From an uncultured Rhizobiaceae bacterium (lineage in GTDB: Bacteria; Pseudomonadota; Alphaproteobacteria; Rhizobiales; Rhizobiaceae): a stretch of DNA of 64,000 nt. Under the pieces are notes generated by a model. That model did not search any database and had not been told where the DNA came from. It saw only the letters and a list, made by a program, of their open reading frames with translations. Shown here in pieces: positions 8,641 to 20,023 of this stretch. Position 1 is the first letter of the stretch; each line of letters opens with the position of its first letter. Where the stretch lies: the NCBI GenBank assembly GCA_951813045.1, contig CATOTF010000002.1, positions 2,294,001 through 2,358,000 of the forward strand, in the 5' to 3' direction. A program made the position numbers and the translations under genes.

Positions 8641-9785
8641 TAGTTTGTTCCTCCAGAATTAGATCGGTTGGCGCGTTTGCCAATTTCGGGCAACGGCAAA
8701 TAGGGCACGACACCGGTGCCGCCGGAGCCACCATTTTCCATGATGATCTTGTTGGAGTCCTTCAAAACACCTTCCATGGTTTCAAGGAACAGGCGTTTGC
8801 GCGTCACTTCCGGCGCTTTTGCATATTGTTCATAGACAGAGAGGAAACGTTGGGCTTCACCCTGTGCTTCCTGAACAACGCGGCTTTTATAAGCTGCTGC
8901 ATCTTCACGGATTTGAGCCGCTTCACCACGTGCACCACCCAATTCAGCATTGCTGTACCGGTTGGCTTCTTCCTGGAATTGGTCTTCGTTTTGTTCAGCA
9001 CGCTGCACTTCATCAAATGCGTCAGCCACTTTCGGTGGCGGTGCAACATCCTCGATGCTCAATGCCCGTATGCCAATTCCGGCGCCATAGGCGTCCAGCA
9101 TGCCCTGAGCAATTCGGCGCACCTCTTCGGATATTCCCTGACGGTTATCCCGGAAAATATCCTGGGCCGGACTGCGACCAACGATCTCACGCATGGCGCT
9201 TTCAGAAACCTCTTCCACCATGCCGGTGGGGTCTTTCACGAGGAACAGGAAGTCTTTTGGGTTTGAAACACTGTATTGAACAGAAAACGTCACATCAACA
9301 ATGTTCTGGTCACCGGAGAGCATAAGACCCTGACGGGAACCTCCACGACCTGTCGACCCGATATCCACCTGCCGCACACCAATGTTGACTTTATCAACCT
9401 GCTCGAACGGCCAGAATGCAAAATGAAGACCCGCTTCATTTACTGTGTCGCGTGGAACACCAAATACAGTCTCAACTGCCAGCTCATCCGCCTCTACCTG
9501 ATAGGCTGACGAAAATATATAAAGTCCCACTGCCGCGACCGCTATCAAACCAAGCCCTACAGCACCAATCCCGGCACCTGGACCACCACCGCCGCCGCCG
9601 GGCAGTACAGTTTTCAGCTTTTCCTGGCCGCGTTTGAGAATTTCTTCCAGATCAGGTGGCTGCTGTCCACCGCCACCGCCACTTGGGCGTTGTGGGCCTT
9701 TTGGGGGCTGGCCCCAAGGGCCGCCGTTACCGCCGCCATTACTGCCGTTATTTTGGCCACCGCCGGTTTGATTGCTCCAGGGCAT
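8640..9785 (-). CDS. hflK: HflK, band-7/SPFH membrane protease regulator
   Basis: 381 residues from the ATG at 9785, preceded by AAGGA at good spacing; the open frame continues upstream to 9896, but those residues are not HflK-like. The N-terminus is a Gly/Asn/Pro-rich cytoplasmic tail (MPWSNQTGGGQNNGSNGG), then a membrane helix (IGAVGLGLIAVAAVGLYIFS), then the SPFH domain and a coiled-coil region. It partners HflC in the complex that controls FtsH. It lies downstream of thyA-folA. Confidence 0.95.
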   Translation of the reverse strand: MPWSNQTGGGQNNGSNGGGNGGPWGQPPKGPQRPSGGGGGQQPPDLEEILKRGQEKLKTVLPGGGGGGPGAGIGAVGLGLIAVAAVGLYIFSSAYQVEADELAVETVFGVPRDTVNEAGLHFAFWPFEQVDKVNIGVRQVDIGSTGRGGSRQGLMLSGDQNIVDVTFSVQYSVSNPKDFLFLVKDPTGMVEEVSESAMREIVGRSPAQDIFRDNRQGISEEVRRIAQGMLDAYGAGIGIRALSIEDVAPPPKVADAFDEVQRAEQNEDQFQEEANRYSNAELGGARGEAAQIREDAAAYKSRVVQEAQGEAQRFLSVYEQYAKAPEVTRKRLFLETMEGVLKDSNKIIMENGGSGGTGVVPYLPLPEIGKRANRSNSGGTN

Positions 9786-9945
9786 ATATCGTCCTTGCAT
9801 AGAGGAGAGGCCGCATGATCCGGCCAATTGGATATTCGTGAGCCTGTTATAGGGATGCAGGCCCGCGCTTTCAACGCGCAACATTGGAATTTTCAACCCA
9901 ATATTCGCCCTTTAGTCGGCCAGAATCAACGGATCGACCGCACGT

Positions 9946-10458
9946 CTACGTCTGATCCTGTCTTTCATAGACAAGATAGGTGGTTGCTGCACTGTCTTTC
10001 TCGCCTGCGGGAATTGATTCGCGGCGGGTTTCGCGCCAGATTTCCGGGTCAATTTCAGGAAATACAGTATCCCCTTCGGGCCGAGCATGAACCCGTGTTA
10101 CATGCAGAATATCAGCCAATGACATGGATTGGCGGTAAATTTCCCCGCCACCAGTAATACAGATTTCCGATTGTCCATCAGCGCTTGCAATTTCACTTGC
10201 AACTTCGATTGCATTTTCCAAAGACGGTACAGGCACAACACCTTCAGCCTGCCATTCCCGGTCACGTGTCACCACAACTGATGTACGCCCCGGCAGGGCC
10301 ATACCAACGGCCTGAAAGGTTTTGCGACCCATGATCATCGGTTTTCCGATCGTCAGGGCTTTGAAACGTTTCAAATCTGTCGATAAATGCCAGGGCATAT
10401 CACCGTCGTGGCCAATCACGTTGTTTTCCGCAGTTGCAACAACAATCGAAATTTTCAT
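9946..10458 (-). CDS. folA: Dihydrofolate reductase
   Basis: 170 residues. The start MKISIVVATAENNVIGHDGDMPWHL is the typical DHFR N-terminus. The catalytic acid lies in STDLKRFK, NADPH-contact GRKTFQAVG follows, and the CITGGGEIY segment is conserved. It reduces dihydrofolate formed by thymidylate synthase. It lies 18 bp downstream of thyA on the same strand, a classical metabolic pair. Confidence 0.95.
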   Translation of the reverse strand: MKISIVVATAENNVIGHDGDMPWHLSTDLKRFKALTIGKPMIMGRKTFQAVGMALPGRTSVVVTRDREWQAEGVVPVPSLENAIEVASEIASADGQSEICITGGGEIYRQSMSLADILHVTRVHARPEGDTVFPEIDPEIWRETRRESIPAGEKDSAATTYLVYERQDQT

Positions 10459-10476
10459 GTCTTTATCCTTAAAACG

Positions 10477-11271
10477 TCAAACCGCGATGGGCGCTTTGAT
10501 ATGCGCTTGTGGCTCATAGCCGTTGAGGACAAAATCATCAAACCGGAATGAAAACAGGTCAACAACGCCTGGATTCATATCCATGGTGGGTAATGGCCCC
10601 GGTGTCCTCAACAATTGCTCGCGTGCCTGCTTGAAGTGATTGGAATAAAGATGTGCATCCCCAAGGGTGTGGACAAATTCGCCAGGTTTTAGCCCGCACA
10701 CCTGTGCCACCATCATGGTCAGCAATGCGTATGATGCAATATTAAACGGCACCCCCAGAAAAATATCGCCTGACCGCTGATAGAGCTGACAAGACAGTTT
10801 TCCGTCCGCCACATAGAATTGAAAAAGCGCGTGACACGGCGGCAACGCCATTTCATCCACCAGCGCGGGGTTCCATGCGGAGACAATCAGGCGACGGGAG
10901 TTCGGATTGCTCTTGATCTGGTGTAGCAGATTTTCGATTTGATCCAGTGTCGTGCCGTCAGATTTGGGCCATGACCGCCATTGAACTCCGTAAACCGGGC
11001 CCAGCTCCCCTTGCTCATCCGCCCACTCGTCCCATATGGAAACGCCGTTTTCTTTCAAATAGGCAATGTTGGAAGAGCCTTGTAAAAACCACAGCAGTTC
11101 ATGAATGATGGATTTCAGGTGTAGCTTCTTAGTGGTGAGAACAGGAAAACCTTCACCAAGATCAAACCGCATCTGGTGGCCGAATATCGACCGCGTACCG
11201 GTCCCGGTCCGGTCCCCCCTGTCGGTTCCCTCCTCCAGCACATTGCGGAGCAAATCGAGATATTGTTGCAT
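10477..11271 (-). CDS. thyA: Thymidylate synthase
   Basis: 264 residues, exactly the usual length. It makes dTMP from dUMP with methylene-tetrahydrofolate. The catalytic cysteine is in [31 protein letters not shown] near the N-terminus and [20 protein letters not shown] are signature segments. First gene of the thyA-folA pair. Confidence 0.97.
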   Translation of the reverse strand: MQQYLDLLRNVLEEGTDRGDRTGTGTRSIFGHQMRFDLGEGFPVLTTKKLHLKSIIHELLWFLQGSSNIAYLKENGVSIWDEWADEQGELGPVYGVQWRSWPKSDGTTLDQIENLLHQIKSNPNSRRLIVSAWNPALVDEMALPPCHALFQFYVADGKLSCQLYQRSGDIFLGVPFNIASYALLTMMVAQVCGLKPGEFVHTLGDAHLYSNHFKQAREQLLRTPGPLPTMDMNPGVVDLFSFRFDDFVLNGYEPQAHIKAPIAV

Positions 11272-11477
11272 GGGTTTACACCTTACGAATCTGCATGCTT
11301 CCTTCTAACACGGCTTACGCGCGCACAAGCGCAGAATAATTAGTCCACATGTCTCATCACAGCGCGATAGACGTTTGCGCATTCAGCCGTTAAAAGAATT
11401 GTACGAATTTCCGTAAGGTCAATCTCAGCCTCGGTTCATTCGCAAGTTTATATAAACGCCCCAGGGAGAATTTCTTT

Positions 11478-11819
11478 ATGAGTAAACGTGATGATTTAAT
11501 CGCAAAATATGCCGATGACCTAAAATCGAAATGCGGCATGTCTGCTGACATGGACTTGCTAACCAAAGTTACCATTGGTTGTGGCCCATCTATCTATAAC
11601 GCGGACGCGTCAACTGTTTCCAGCAGTGACAATGCCGAGCTGGAAACAGTAAAAAATAATTTTCTCATCAAGAAATTGGGATTGGCTGATGGTCCTAAGC
11701 TTGACGAGGCGATTGACTCAGTCATGACAACTTACGGCAAATCTAACCGTAACAAATACCGCGCGGTTGTTTATTACATGTTGACCAAACATTTTAGCAA
11801 AGAAAGCGTCTACGCTTAA
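11478..11819 (+). CDS. DUF2853-like small protein
   Basis: 113 residues, mixed alpha-helical, no signal or membrane segment. It begins MSKRDDLIAKYADDLKSKCG and ends KYRAVVYYMLTKHFSKESVYA. The pattern resembles the DUF2853 family of alphaproteobacterial proteins of unknown function; that assignment is from memory. A purine-rich GGGAGAA precedes the ATG. It is a single gene between divergent thyA and convergent oxyR, with its own terminator. Confidence 0.7.
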   Translation: MSKRDDLIAKYADDLKSKCGMSADMDLLTKVTIGCGPSIYNADASTVSSSDNAELETVKNNFLIKKLGLADGPKLDEAIDSVMTTYGKSNRNKYRAVVYYMLTKHFSKESVYA

Positions 11820-11845
11820 GCCTCGACGCCAAACTTTCGAATTGA

Positions 11846-11880
11846 ATAGGCGCCAGGAAATTCCTGCCGCCTATTTTTTT
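11846..11880. terminator. Terminator between DUF2853-like gene and oxyR
   Basis: ATAGGCG-C-CAGGA, loop AAT, TCCTG-C-CGCCTAT is a 12-pair stem with one C-C mismatch followed by a run of T. It ends the plus-strand gene and overlaps the oxyR stop codon (11871 to 11873). Confidence 0.88.
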
Positions 11881-12803
11881 GCTCCAGGCATTTGCCCAGC
11901 CCGCCGTTTTCGCAGGGATGTCGCCGCTTGCTTAACGAGTACGGAAACATCCTGCAATTCCTGTGCAAGCGGGCTGGTTTTGCGCCAAATCATGCCGATG
12001 GTCCGCGATGGCGATGGATTTTTAAACCGGGCAATAGATACCTGCGCCGAGCGGGCCTCCACCGGTACAGCCATTTCCGGGATCAACGTCACGCCTAACC
12101 CAACCCCGACCATTTGAACCAAAGTGGACAATGAACTGCCATCTAACCCTTCCCAGGGTCTGGCCGACTGAATATTGCAAAACGACAGGGCTTGATCGCG
12201 AAAACAATGCCCTTCCTCCAGCAGTAATAGCCTCATTTCCCGTAAACTATCGCTGTTGGGCACCGGATTATCGGCTTCCGTTTCATGGCGAACCAAAACG
12301 AAATCTTCGGAAAATAATGAAACTTCAGTGAAAGCCGGTTCTGATATCGGCAGGGCGAGGATCGCCGTATCAATCCGCCCGTCGGCAAGTTCCTGCGTCA
12401 GTTTCGGCGTCAATGTTTCCCGCACATGAATGTCGAGGCCGGGATTCTCGTCGGTCAGATTACCGATGACTGTCGGCATGAGGTATGGCGCAATCGTTGG
12501 GATAACCCCAATCCGCAACCGGCCTCCCAGCCCGTCGCGGGACGCGCGTGTGAATTCGTCGAGTTCATCAACCAATCGTATAATTTCCCGTATCCGAACG
12601 GCAAACTCTTCACCAAATGGCGTTAGCCGTATCTGACGCGCTCCCCTCTCAAAAAGCACTGAATCAAGAGATTTTTCCAACTCCTTGATTTGCAGCGACA
12701 GGGCGGGTTGGGAAATGGCACAGGCGTCAGCCGCCCGCCCGAAATTTCCATGCTGAGCCAGTGCTTCGAAATAACGGAACTGTCTCAAGGTCAGGTTTCG
12801 CAT
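11871..12803 (-). CDS. oxyR: Hydrogen-peroxide sensor OxyR (LysR family)
   Basis: 310 residues. The N-terminal winged HTH (about 1 to 60, LTLRQFRYFEALAQHGNFGR) is followed by a LysR substrate-binding fold. Cys200 and Cys209 lie in EEGHCFRDQALSFC, the same spacing and context as the disulfide-forming C199/C208 of E. coli OxyR. It is therefore a peroxide sensor rather than a generic LysR. It is divergent from katG, its expected target, with a 231-bp gap. Confidence 0.93.
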   Translation of the reverse strand: MRNLTLRQFRYFEALAQHGNFGRAADACAISQPALSLQIKELEKSLDSVLFERGARQIRLTPFGEEFAVRIREIIRLVDELDEFTRASRDGLGGRLRIGVIPTIAPYLMPTVIGNLTDENPGLDIHVRETLTPKLTQELADGRIDTAILALPISEPAFTEVSLFSEDFVLVRHETEADNPVPNSDSLREMRLLLLEEGHCFRDQALSFCNIQSARPWEGLDGSSLSTLVQMVGVGLGVTLIPEMAVPVEARSAQVSIARFKNPSPSRTIGMIWRKTSPLAQELQDVSVLVKQAATSLRKRRAGQMPGAKK

Positions 12804-12864
12804 TAGTTTAACTTATCACATCAATCAGAAAATTCAACTTAAACTAATGATACGAGTTTGCTAT
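12802..12864. promoter_or_regulatory. oxyR/katG intergenic operator region
   Basis: A perfect 10-bp inverted repeat, ATTAGTTTAA (12802 to 12811) and TTAAACTAAT (12839 to 12848), flanks a 27-bp spacer; its left arm covers the oxyR start codon. Directly next to the right arm, ATAC-N7-CTAT (12850 to 12864) fits half of the OxyR consensus ATAG-N7-CTAT. This is the natural site for OxyR autoregulation and katG activation. Binding is inferred. Confidence 0.5.
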
Positions 12865-12971
12865 GTTGGGTTAGAAAATGGAGCGGGACATATACTCCCA
12901 CACCGATTCGACCGTTAAACATCAGCGATATGGAACACAGGAAGGGGCAAGCGGCCAATTTCTGTCACTGA

Positions 12972-15230
<2,259 letters not shown>

Positions 15231-15248
15231 GCATTATTGATTAAATAT

Positions 15249-15279
15249 CGCCCCCCATTTTTCAAAAAACTGGGGGGCG
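15249..15279 (+). terminator. Stem-loop after katG
   Basis: CGCCCCCCA (15249 to 15257) pairs with TGGGGGGCG (15271 to 15279), a perfect 9-bp stem with an A-rich loop, 19 bp after the katG stop. There is no T-run after it, so it may act as an mRNA-protecting hairpin or a weak terminator before the next gene. Confidence 0.55.
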
Positions 15280-15319
15280 GTCCAGACCACAAAACAATAC
15301 GAAGAAAAGGCCGAATATT

Positions 15320-16162
15320 ATGGCGGAATTTGAAGTTCTTGCGGTTGGCCTACACGAACCTGATGCTGCCCAGCGGTTTGCAAAATCCCTTCGCGAAACA
15401 GGGTTTGCCGTTATCAAAGACCATGACATCAACATGTCCGGGATTGAGGCGATGTATGATGTCTGGTCCAAATATTTTAATGACGACGCCAAACTAAGCG
15501 ATGCAACACCTGCGGGAGATTCGGCAGGTTATTTCGGTTACAAATCCGAAAACGCCAAGGGCCAGACCCAAAAGGATTTGAAAGAATTCTATCACATTTA
15601 TGAATCGCGCGGCGTTCCGGCAGAATGCGAGACTATCACAAGAAAGTTTCACACCGACCTGATCAATCTCGGCCAGACTCTGCTTGGGTGGCTTGATCAG
15701 GAAACACCGCCGGAAGTTAAAACCAAACTTTCCATGCCATTTACAAAAATGGTTGAAGGTTCTGAGGGAAATCTCCTGCGCGTATTGCATTATCCTCCAT
15801 TGCCTGAAGACATCACGCCCGGCGAAGTTCGTGCCGCGGCCCATGGTGATATCAACCTCATTACCTTGCTCGTAACTGGTTCAGAACCCGGATTACAGGC
15901 GCAGGATGTCAATGGGGACTGGCATGATATTCCCTGCGGTACCGGCTATATCAACGTCAACTCCGGCGATATGCTGGAGCAAGCCAGCCACAATTATTAT
16001 CCATCAACCGTGCACCGGGTGATCAATCCACCCCAACAACAAAACAAATCCCGCTATTCTCTGCCCCTGTTCATGCAACCCAATCCGGACGTACAACTGG
16101 CGACACAAACTGCGGGAGAATTTCTGCAGGAGAGATTAAACGAGATTGGTCAGGGCGGTTAA
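15320..16162 (+). CDS. 2-oxoglutarate/Fe(II)-dependent oxygenase, isopenicillin-N-synthase-like
   Basis: 280 residues. The N-terminal DIOX_N-type segment (FAKSLRETGFAVIKDHDI) precedes a jelly-roll oxygenase core. The iron ligands fit HxD in AHGDINLITLLV and the distal His in STVHRVINP; the 2OG/substrate-binding RxS is in SRYSLPLFMQP. Such soluble enzymes hydroxylate or desaturate small molecules; the substrate is not evident. It is 89 bp after katG and convergent, by 4 bp, with the membrane hydroxylase gene. Confidence 0.85.
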   Translation: MAEFEVLAVGLHEPDAAQRFAKSLRETGFAVIKDHDINMSGIEAMYDVWSKYFNDDAKLSDATPAGDSAGYFGYKSENAKGQTQKDLKEFYHIYESRGVPAECETITRKFHTDLINLGQTLLGWLDQETPPEVKTKLSMPFTKMVEGSEGNLLRVLHYPPLPEDITPGEVRAAAHGDINLITLLVTGSEPGLQAQDVNGDWHDIPCGTGYINVNSGDMLEQASHNYYPSTVHRVINPPQQQNKSRYSLPLFMQPNPDVQLATQTAGEFLQERLNEIGQGG

Positions 16163-16166
16163 TCCA

Positions 16167-17231
16167 TTACTTCTGATACATCTTAAAACGCCGTTGTTTC
16201 GTCGCCTGCGTTCCTTCTGTCGTTCCGTCATGAAACGTCCCAAACCAGCGGTCCCAAGGCATTTCCTGATTGCCGTAATTGCATTCGTAATATCTGTGGT
16301 GGAGTTGGTGGTAGAATGTTCCAAGCGCCAGTCGTCGCCTGTCTTTGATTAATAGGTCTTCATACCCCGTATGAGACATGATTGCCCCCGGCCCTTCATA
16401 GATAACGTGGAATATCAAATGGATGGGGTGAGAAGCGACCACCCAATGGATCATCAATGTGCTTAGATAAAGCAGATGTTCCACCGGGTGCATCGCAAGC
16501 CCCGACCATGGCCCGATATTGACATTTCGGTGGTGGAGCGAGTGGAAGCGCCGATAAAGAAACGGCACATGCAAAAGCCGGTGTACCCAATAGAAATGAA
16601 ACGCTGACCATATGGGCAAGAGCATCAACCCAAGGATAAACCAGACCGGGTTTTGTGCAATTTCGATTGTCGGCGCATATCCATTGGCCATGAGCCACAT
16701 TGTGACCACCTGGAACCCGGTAATCTGTGCAACACCGCTGGTCATAGTCCAGAACAAATTATCCCGCACCTGATCGGAAAAATTCCACAGCCGGTTCTTT
16801 TTGGCCTGATCCCTATGGTCAAACTTTAACTGCTTGTTCTGGCCACGGCGCATGTAGAAATACCAATGGAGCCCACCGGCAGTGCCACCGACCAGCACAA
16901 GATTGATGACCCAGACTTGCACAACCCAACCAACAGAAAAGCTCTTCGCCTGTTCAAGCGAGGGATAAGCAAAATACCAAAGAGCAACCGCGAGGATCGC
17001 CATGATCACCCGCTCGCTCAACATCAGCCAATTGCGCCCCATCCAGCGCATCAGATACATGGGATTGGGCGGCCATTTGAATACGGATGGGTCAGCCAAG
17101 GGCAGTTCTGGGTGGTAATTCCACTCTTTACTTATCGGAGTATCATCTGGTGTATCAGTCATCGGCAGTCTCACTGGTTCACCGTATTTGACGCTCAATA
17201 TTGCACCTGCGTAAAGGTCAGAAATCGTCAC
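16167..17231 (-). CDS. Sterol desaturase / fatty acid hydroxylase family membrane protein
   Basis: 354 residues from a GTG at 17231 (GGGGAT just upstream); an ATG at 17162 would give 331. Several hydrophobic helices surround the di-iron His clusters HFYWVHRLLH, HSLHHRNVN and HQLHHRYYE, characteristic of integral-membrane hydroxylases and desaturases. It probably inserts oxygen into a lipid at the inner membrane. An Asp/Pro-rich N-terminal tail of about 60 residues precedes the first helix. The specific lipid is unknown. Confidence 0.85.
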   Translation of the reverse strand: MTISDLYAGAILSVKYGEPVRLPMTDTPDDTPISKEWNYHPELPLADPSVFKWPPNPMYLMRWMGRNWLMLSERVIMAILAVALWYFAYPSLEQAKSFSVGWVVQVWVINLVLVGGTAGGLHWYFYMRRGQNKQLKFDHRDQAKKNRLWNFSDQVRDNLFWTMTSGVAQITGFQVVTMWLMANGYAPTIEIAQNPVWFILGLMLLPIWSAFHFYWVHRLLHVPFLYRRFHSLHHRNVNIGPWSGLAMHPVEHLLYLSTLMIHWVVASHPIHLIFHVIYEGPGAIMSHTGYEDLLIKDRRRLALGTFYHQLHHRYYECNYGNQEMPWDRWFGTFHDGTTEGTQATKQRRFKMYQK

Positions 17232-17344
17232 GAATCCCCATCAATGCGACGAAATTGCGCGTTCACCAAATGAAGTGGTGAAATGCCTGCAAACCAGCGT
17301 TAAGGTTCGTTCAAACATGCAGCATTCAATCCGGACGATACCTC

Positions 17345-18973
17345 ATGACCATCGAGAAAAATCACGTTTATTCCACCATCGCGCAAAGCGTTTTGGATCA
17401 CGGAGTTGAAACGATGTTCGGCCTCATGGGAGACGCCAACCTTTTCATGGTCGACCATTATGTTCGCACCTGCAAAGGCACATTTGTTCCGGTCGCCTTT
17501 GAGGGAAGTTCCATCTTAATGGCTCTGTCCTATTCGAAGTTTGCAGATACTGTAGGCGTTGCAACGGTTACCCACGGCCCCGGTTTGACGAATTGCATCA
17601 CCGCACTGACGGAAGGTGCGCGAGGCCACGTTCCAATGGTTTTATTGTGCGGAGACACGCCGGTATCCACACCGCAAAACCTCCAGAACATCGACCAGAG
17701 GGAACTGGTAAAGGCTGCGGGTGCTGGCTTTGAACAGATGCGCGCACCGGAAACGGCCGCTCAAGATATTGCCAACGCGTTCTACCGTGCCCAGGTCGAG
17801 AACCGACCCATTGTCGTCAATATGCCCGCCGATTTCATGTGGCAGGAAGTTGAACACGTAAAAACCGTCTATCCCGTCTTCAACGACCCGGCGACAGTAT
17901 TGGAGGGGAACAATCTCGACGAAGCGATCGGCATGATTGCCTCGGCAAAACGCCCGGTGATTCTGGCGGGCGCAGGCGCCATCGGCGCGGAAGACAGGTT
18001 GATCCGTCTGGCCGACCGGTTGGAAGCGCCACTGGCAACGACGTTGAAAGCCAAAGGGATGTTCAGCCAGCACACTTTCAACATGGATATATTCGGAACC
18101 CTGAGCACCCCCGCCGCCTATGATGCAATCGACAACTGCGATTGTGTGGTTGCCTTCGGCGCAAGCCTCCACCATTTCACCACGGATCGGGGTGCCTTGA
18201 TGAAAGCAAAACGCGTCATTGTGGTGAACAATGACGTTGCTGAGATCAGTAAAAACTACCACCCGGACGCAGCCATTGCTGCGGATGCGGGATTGACCGC
18301 TGACAACATCGTCCACTGGCTGGATGAAGCGGAAATCGCCCCAAGCGGATTCACGAGGGAGTTGAACAGCAAGCAACTCACCGCACATCCGCCCGCAACC
18401 GCGAAAAAATCGAAAGACACAACGGTCGGCTTTATTCACGCCCTCGAAAGGCTGGAAGAAACCCTGCCGAACAACCGCATTGTGACCACCGACGGCGGGC
18501 GTTTCATGACGGAAGTCTGGTGCCGGATATCCGTGCCGGACGCCCGCAGTTTCCTGACCACCACCAATTTCGGCTCCATCGGCATCGGGTTGCAACATGC
18601 TATTGGTGCAGGCTTTGCCGCACCCGACAGGCCAATCGTGCTATTCACCGGTGACGGCGGATTCATGATGGGCGGTATCAACGAATTCAACACCGCCGTG
18701 CGGTGCAAGCAGGACCTGATCGTCATCGTCTGCAATGACTCTGCCTATGGTGCAGAACATATTCAGTTCGTCGACCGCAACATGAATCCCAGCCTTGCCC
18801 AATTTGAATGGCCGTCTTTTGCACAAGTCGCAACGGCCCTGGGGGGACAGGGTATTGAAGTCGCGTCCGCAGAACAGTTGGAAATCGCAATCAAAGCGAT
18901 GGATTCCCGCGACCGACCGCTCCTGATCGAATTGAAACTCGACCCGGAAGACGTGCCACGCATGCGCATGTAA
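17345..18973 (+). CDS. Thiamine-pyrophosphate enzyme, acetolactate-synthase-like
   Basis: 542 residues with the three-domain TPP-enzyme layout. The catalytic-Glu region is VPVAFEGSSILMALSYSKFA; the TPP/Mg motif is TGDGGFMMGGINEFNTAV followed by CNDSAYG. It is distinct from the ilvB product and more like the acetolactate-synthase-like or benzoylformate-decarboxylase-like group of soluble TPP enzymes. Reaction unknown: probably decarboxylation of, or C-C bond formation with, a 2-oxoacid. A single gene, divergent from the membrane hydroxylase. Confidence 0.85.
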   Translation: MTIEKNHVYSTIAQSVLDHGVETMFGLMGDANLFMVDHYVRTCKGTFVPVAFEGSSILMALSYSKFADTVGVATVTHGPGLTNCITALTEGARGHVPMVLLCGDTPVSTPQNLQNIDQRELVKAAGAGFEQMRAPETAAQDIANAFYRAQVENRPIVVNMPADFMWQEVEHVKTVYPVFNDPATVLEGNNLDEAIGMIASAKRPVILAGAGAIGAEDRLIRLADRLEAPLATTLKAKGMFSQHTFNMDIFGTLSTPAAYDAIDNCDCVVAFGASLHHFTTDRGALMKAKRVIVVNNDVAEISKNYHPDAAIAADAGLTADNIVHWLDEAEIAPSGFTRELNSKQLTAHPPATAKKSKDTTVGFIHALERLEETLPNNRIVTTDGGRFMTEVWCRISVPDARSFLTTTNFGSIGIGLQHAIGAGFAAPDRPIVLFTGDGGFMMGGINEFNTAVRCKQDLIVIVCNDSAYGAEHIQFVDRNMNPSLAQFEWPSFAQVATALGGQGIEVASAEQLEIAIKAMDSRDRPLLIELKLDPEDVPRMRM

Positions 18974-18997
18974 TTTACATCCATTTCAGACAATAGA

Positions 18998-19026
18998 TTG
19001 CACAATACCCGGCCAGTGCTTATATA
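18998..19026 (+). promoter_or_regulatory. Probable ssrA promoter
   Basis: TTGCAC (18998 to 19003), a spacer of exactly 17 bp, and TATATA (19021 to 19026) form a strong sigma-70-type promoter. It ends about 7 bp before the first stem of the tmRNA acceptor piece. Confidence 0.75.
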
Positions 19027-19030
19027 TGTT

Positions 19031-19357
19031 GTGTCACCTTCGGGTGACTATGGTGATAAATGACCTGTGTAATAAGCCATTCGGACCCGGGGGCGGTACC
19101 CGGCGCCTCCACCCAACCACTTCCACGCGTTTGCAGAAGTGGCTTGGCGGGGGCGAAATAGGATCGACGAGGGTGTAAAGACTGCGTTTTTGCTCGGCAT
19201 GGTACCCACCGATATCGGGCCATTATAGTAGTTGCAAATGATAACAACTATGCGGAAGCACGCCTCGCTGCGTAAGCAGTGCGACAAGCTTCAACTTAAC
19301 TCCTAGGGGATCGCTCCTTTAGGCGGGGTTCGGAGGTACCTGGCAACAGAAACCTCC
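19031..19357 (+). ncRNA. ssrA: Transfer-messenger RNA, circularly permuted two-piece form
   Basis: Rescues stalled ribosomes and tags the unfinished peptide. The acceptor piece comes first (about 19031 to 19113). It contains the hairpin GTCACC-TTCG-GGTGAC, a T-arm-like CCGGG-7nt-CCCGG and the 3' acceptor strand CGCCTCC (19104 to 19110) followed by ACC. A hairpin-forming spacer of about 35 nt follows. The coding piece starts with GGGGGCG (19149 to 19155), pairing with CGCCTCC and keeping the G3-U70 alanine identity pair. The tag ORF at 19234 to 19275 reads ANDNNYAEARLAA then TAA. A final hairpin GGAGGT/ACCTCC ends near 19357. Exact piece ends are estimated. Confidence 0.93.
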
Positions 19358-19429
19358 ACTGATTTCTCACATTGTGCTGGTGTTATTGACCCGACGCGGG
19401 GTTATACTAGCCCGAAGCCACTCGTTAAT

Positions 19430-20002
19430 GTGCGTAAGATGACCGATACCACCGAACCACCTGAAGAAGTCGAAGACCTTATCCGCTATGATATACTGGC
19501 GCAGGAAGCTCTGCGTAGCGTCGTCAAGAAAGTGATTCAGGAAGTTGCACGAACCGGGCTGCCCGGTGAACATCATTTTTATATTACATTCGACACCCAA
19601 TACGGTGGTGTGCGCATGTCAGATCGCATGCTCGAAAAATATACGGAAGAAATGACTATCGTCATCCAGCACCAATTTTGGGATCTGGAATCTACCGAGA
19701 ACAATTTTTCGATTGGGCTTTCATTCGATCAAGTTCCAGAAACCATGGTCGTACCCTACGCCGCTATACGCGGCTTTTTCGATCCAGCAGTCCAATTCGG
19801 GTTGCAGTTTGAAGCTAACGTAGACGAAGCCTTTGGCGGTGATGCGAAAGACGATAACGCACCCGAAGAAACAGCCTCCCTACCATCGCCCGCAAAAGTA
19901 GAGAAAATTACCGACGCAACGTCTAGTGAAAAGAAAGATACATCAGACAGTGAAGAAACCTCCGCCGATGTTGTTTCTCTCGATGCTTTCCGTAAAAAAT
20001 AA
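19430..20002 (+). CDS. sspB: SspB-type ClpXP adaptor for ssrA-tagged proteins
   Basis: 190 residues from a GTG at 19430, or 187 from the ATG at 19439, which gives MTDTTEPPEE. The folded part (about 20 to 135: IRYDILAQEALRSVVKKVI, then HFYITFDTQYGGVRMSD) matches alphaproteobacterial SspB. A long acidic, Ser/Glu-rich linker follows, and the end VVSLDAFRKK fits the short C-terminal ClpX-docking tail. It tethers ssrA-tagged substrates to ClpXP. The tmRNA gene lies just upstream, so tag and tag reader are neighbours. Confidence 0.9.
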   Translation: MRKMTDTTEPPEEVEDLIRYDILAQEALRSVVKKVIQEVARTGLPGEHHFYITFDTQYGGVRMSDRMLEKYTEEMTIVIQHQFWDLESTENNFSIGLSFDQVPETMVVPYAAIRGFFDPAVQFGLQFEANVDEAFGGDAKDDNAPEETASLPSPAKVEKITDATSSEKKDTSDSEETSADVVSLDAFRKK

Positions 20003-20023
20003 ATTCTGGGCCCATTTGCCCCT

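Noticed and set aside
17642-18598. Long minus-strand ORF of 318 codons inside the TPP-enzyme gene
   Set aside because: It lies antisense to a well-supported gene and has no family pattern; codon bias in the real gene keeps the opposite frame open.
19020-19287. Minus-strand ORFs across the tmRNA (about 75 to 79 codons)
   Set aside because: They are antisense to ssrA, whose structure, promoter and tag ORF explain the sequence fully.
19358-19429. Separate sigma-70 promoter for sspB
   Set aside because: TTGACC and TATACT occur, but only 11 bp apart, too close for a normal promoter; no better pair was found.
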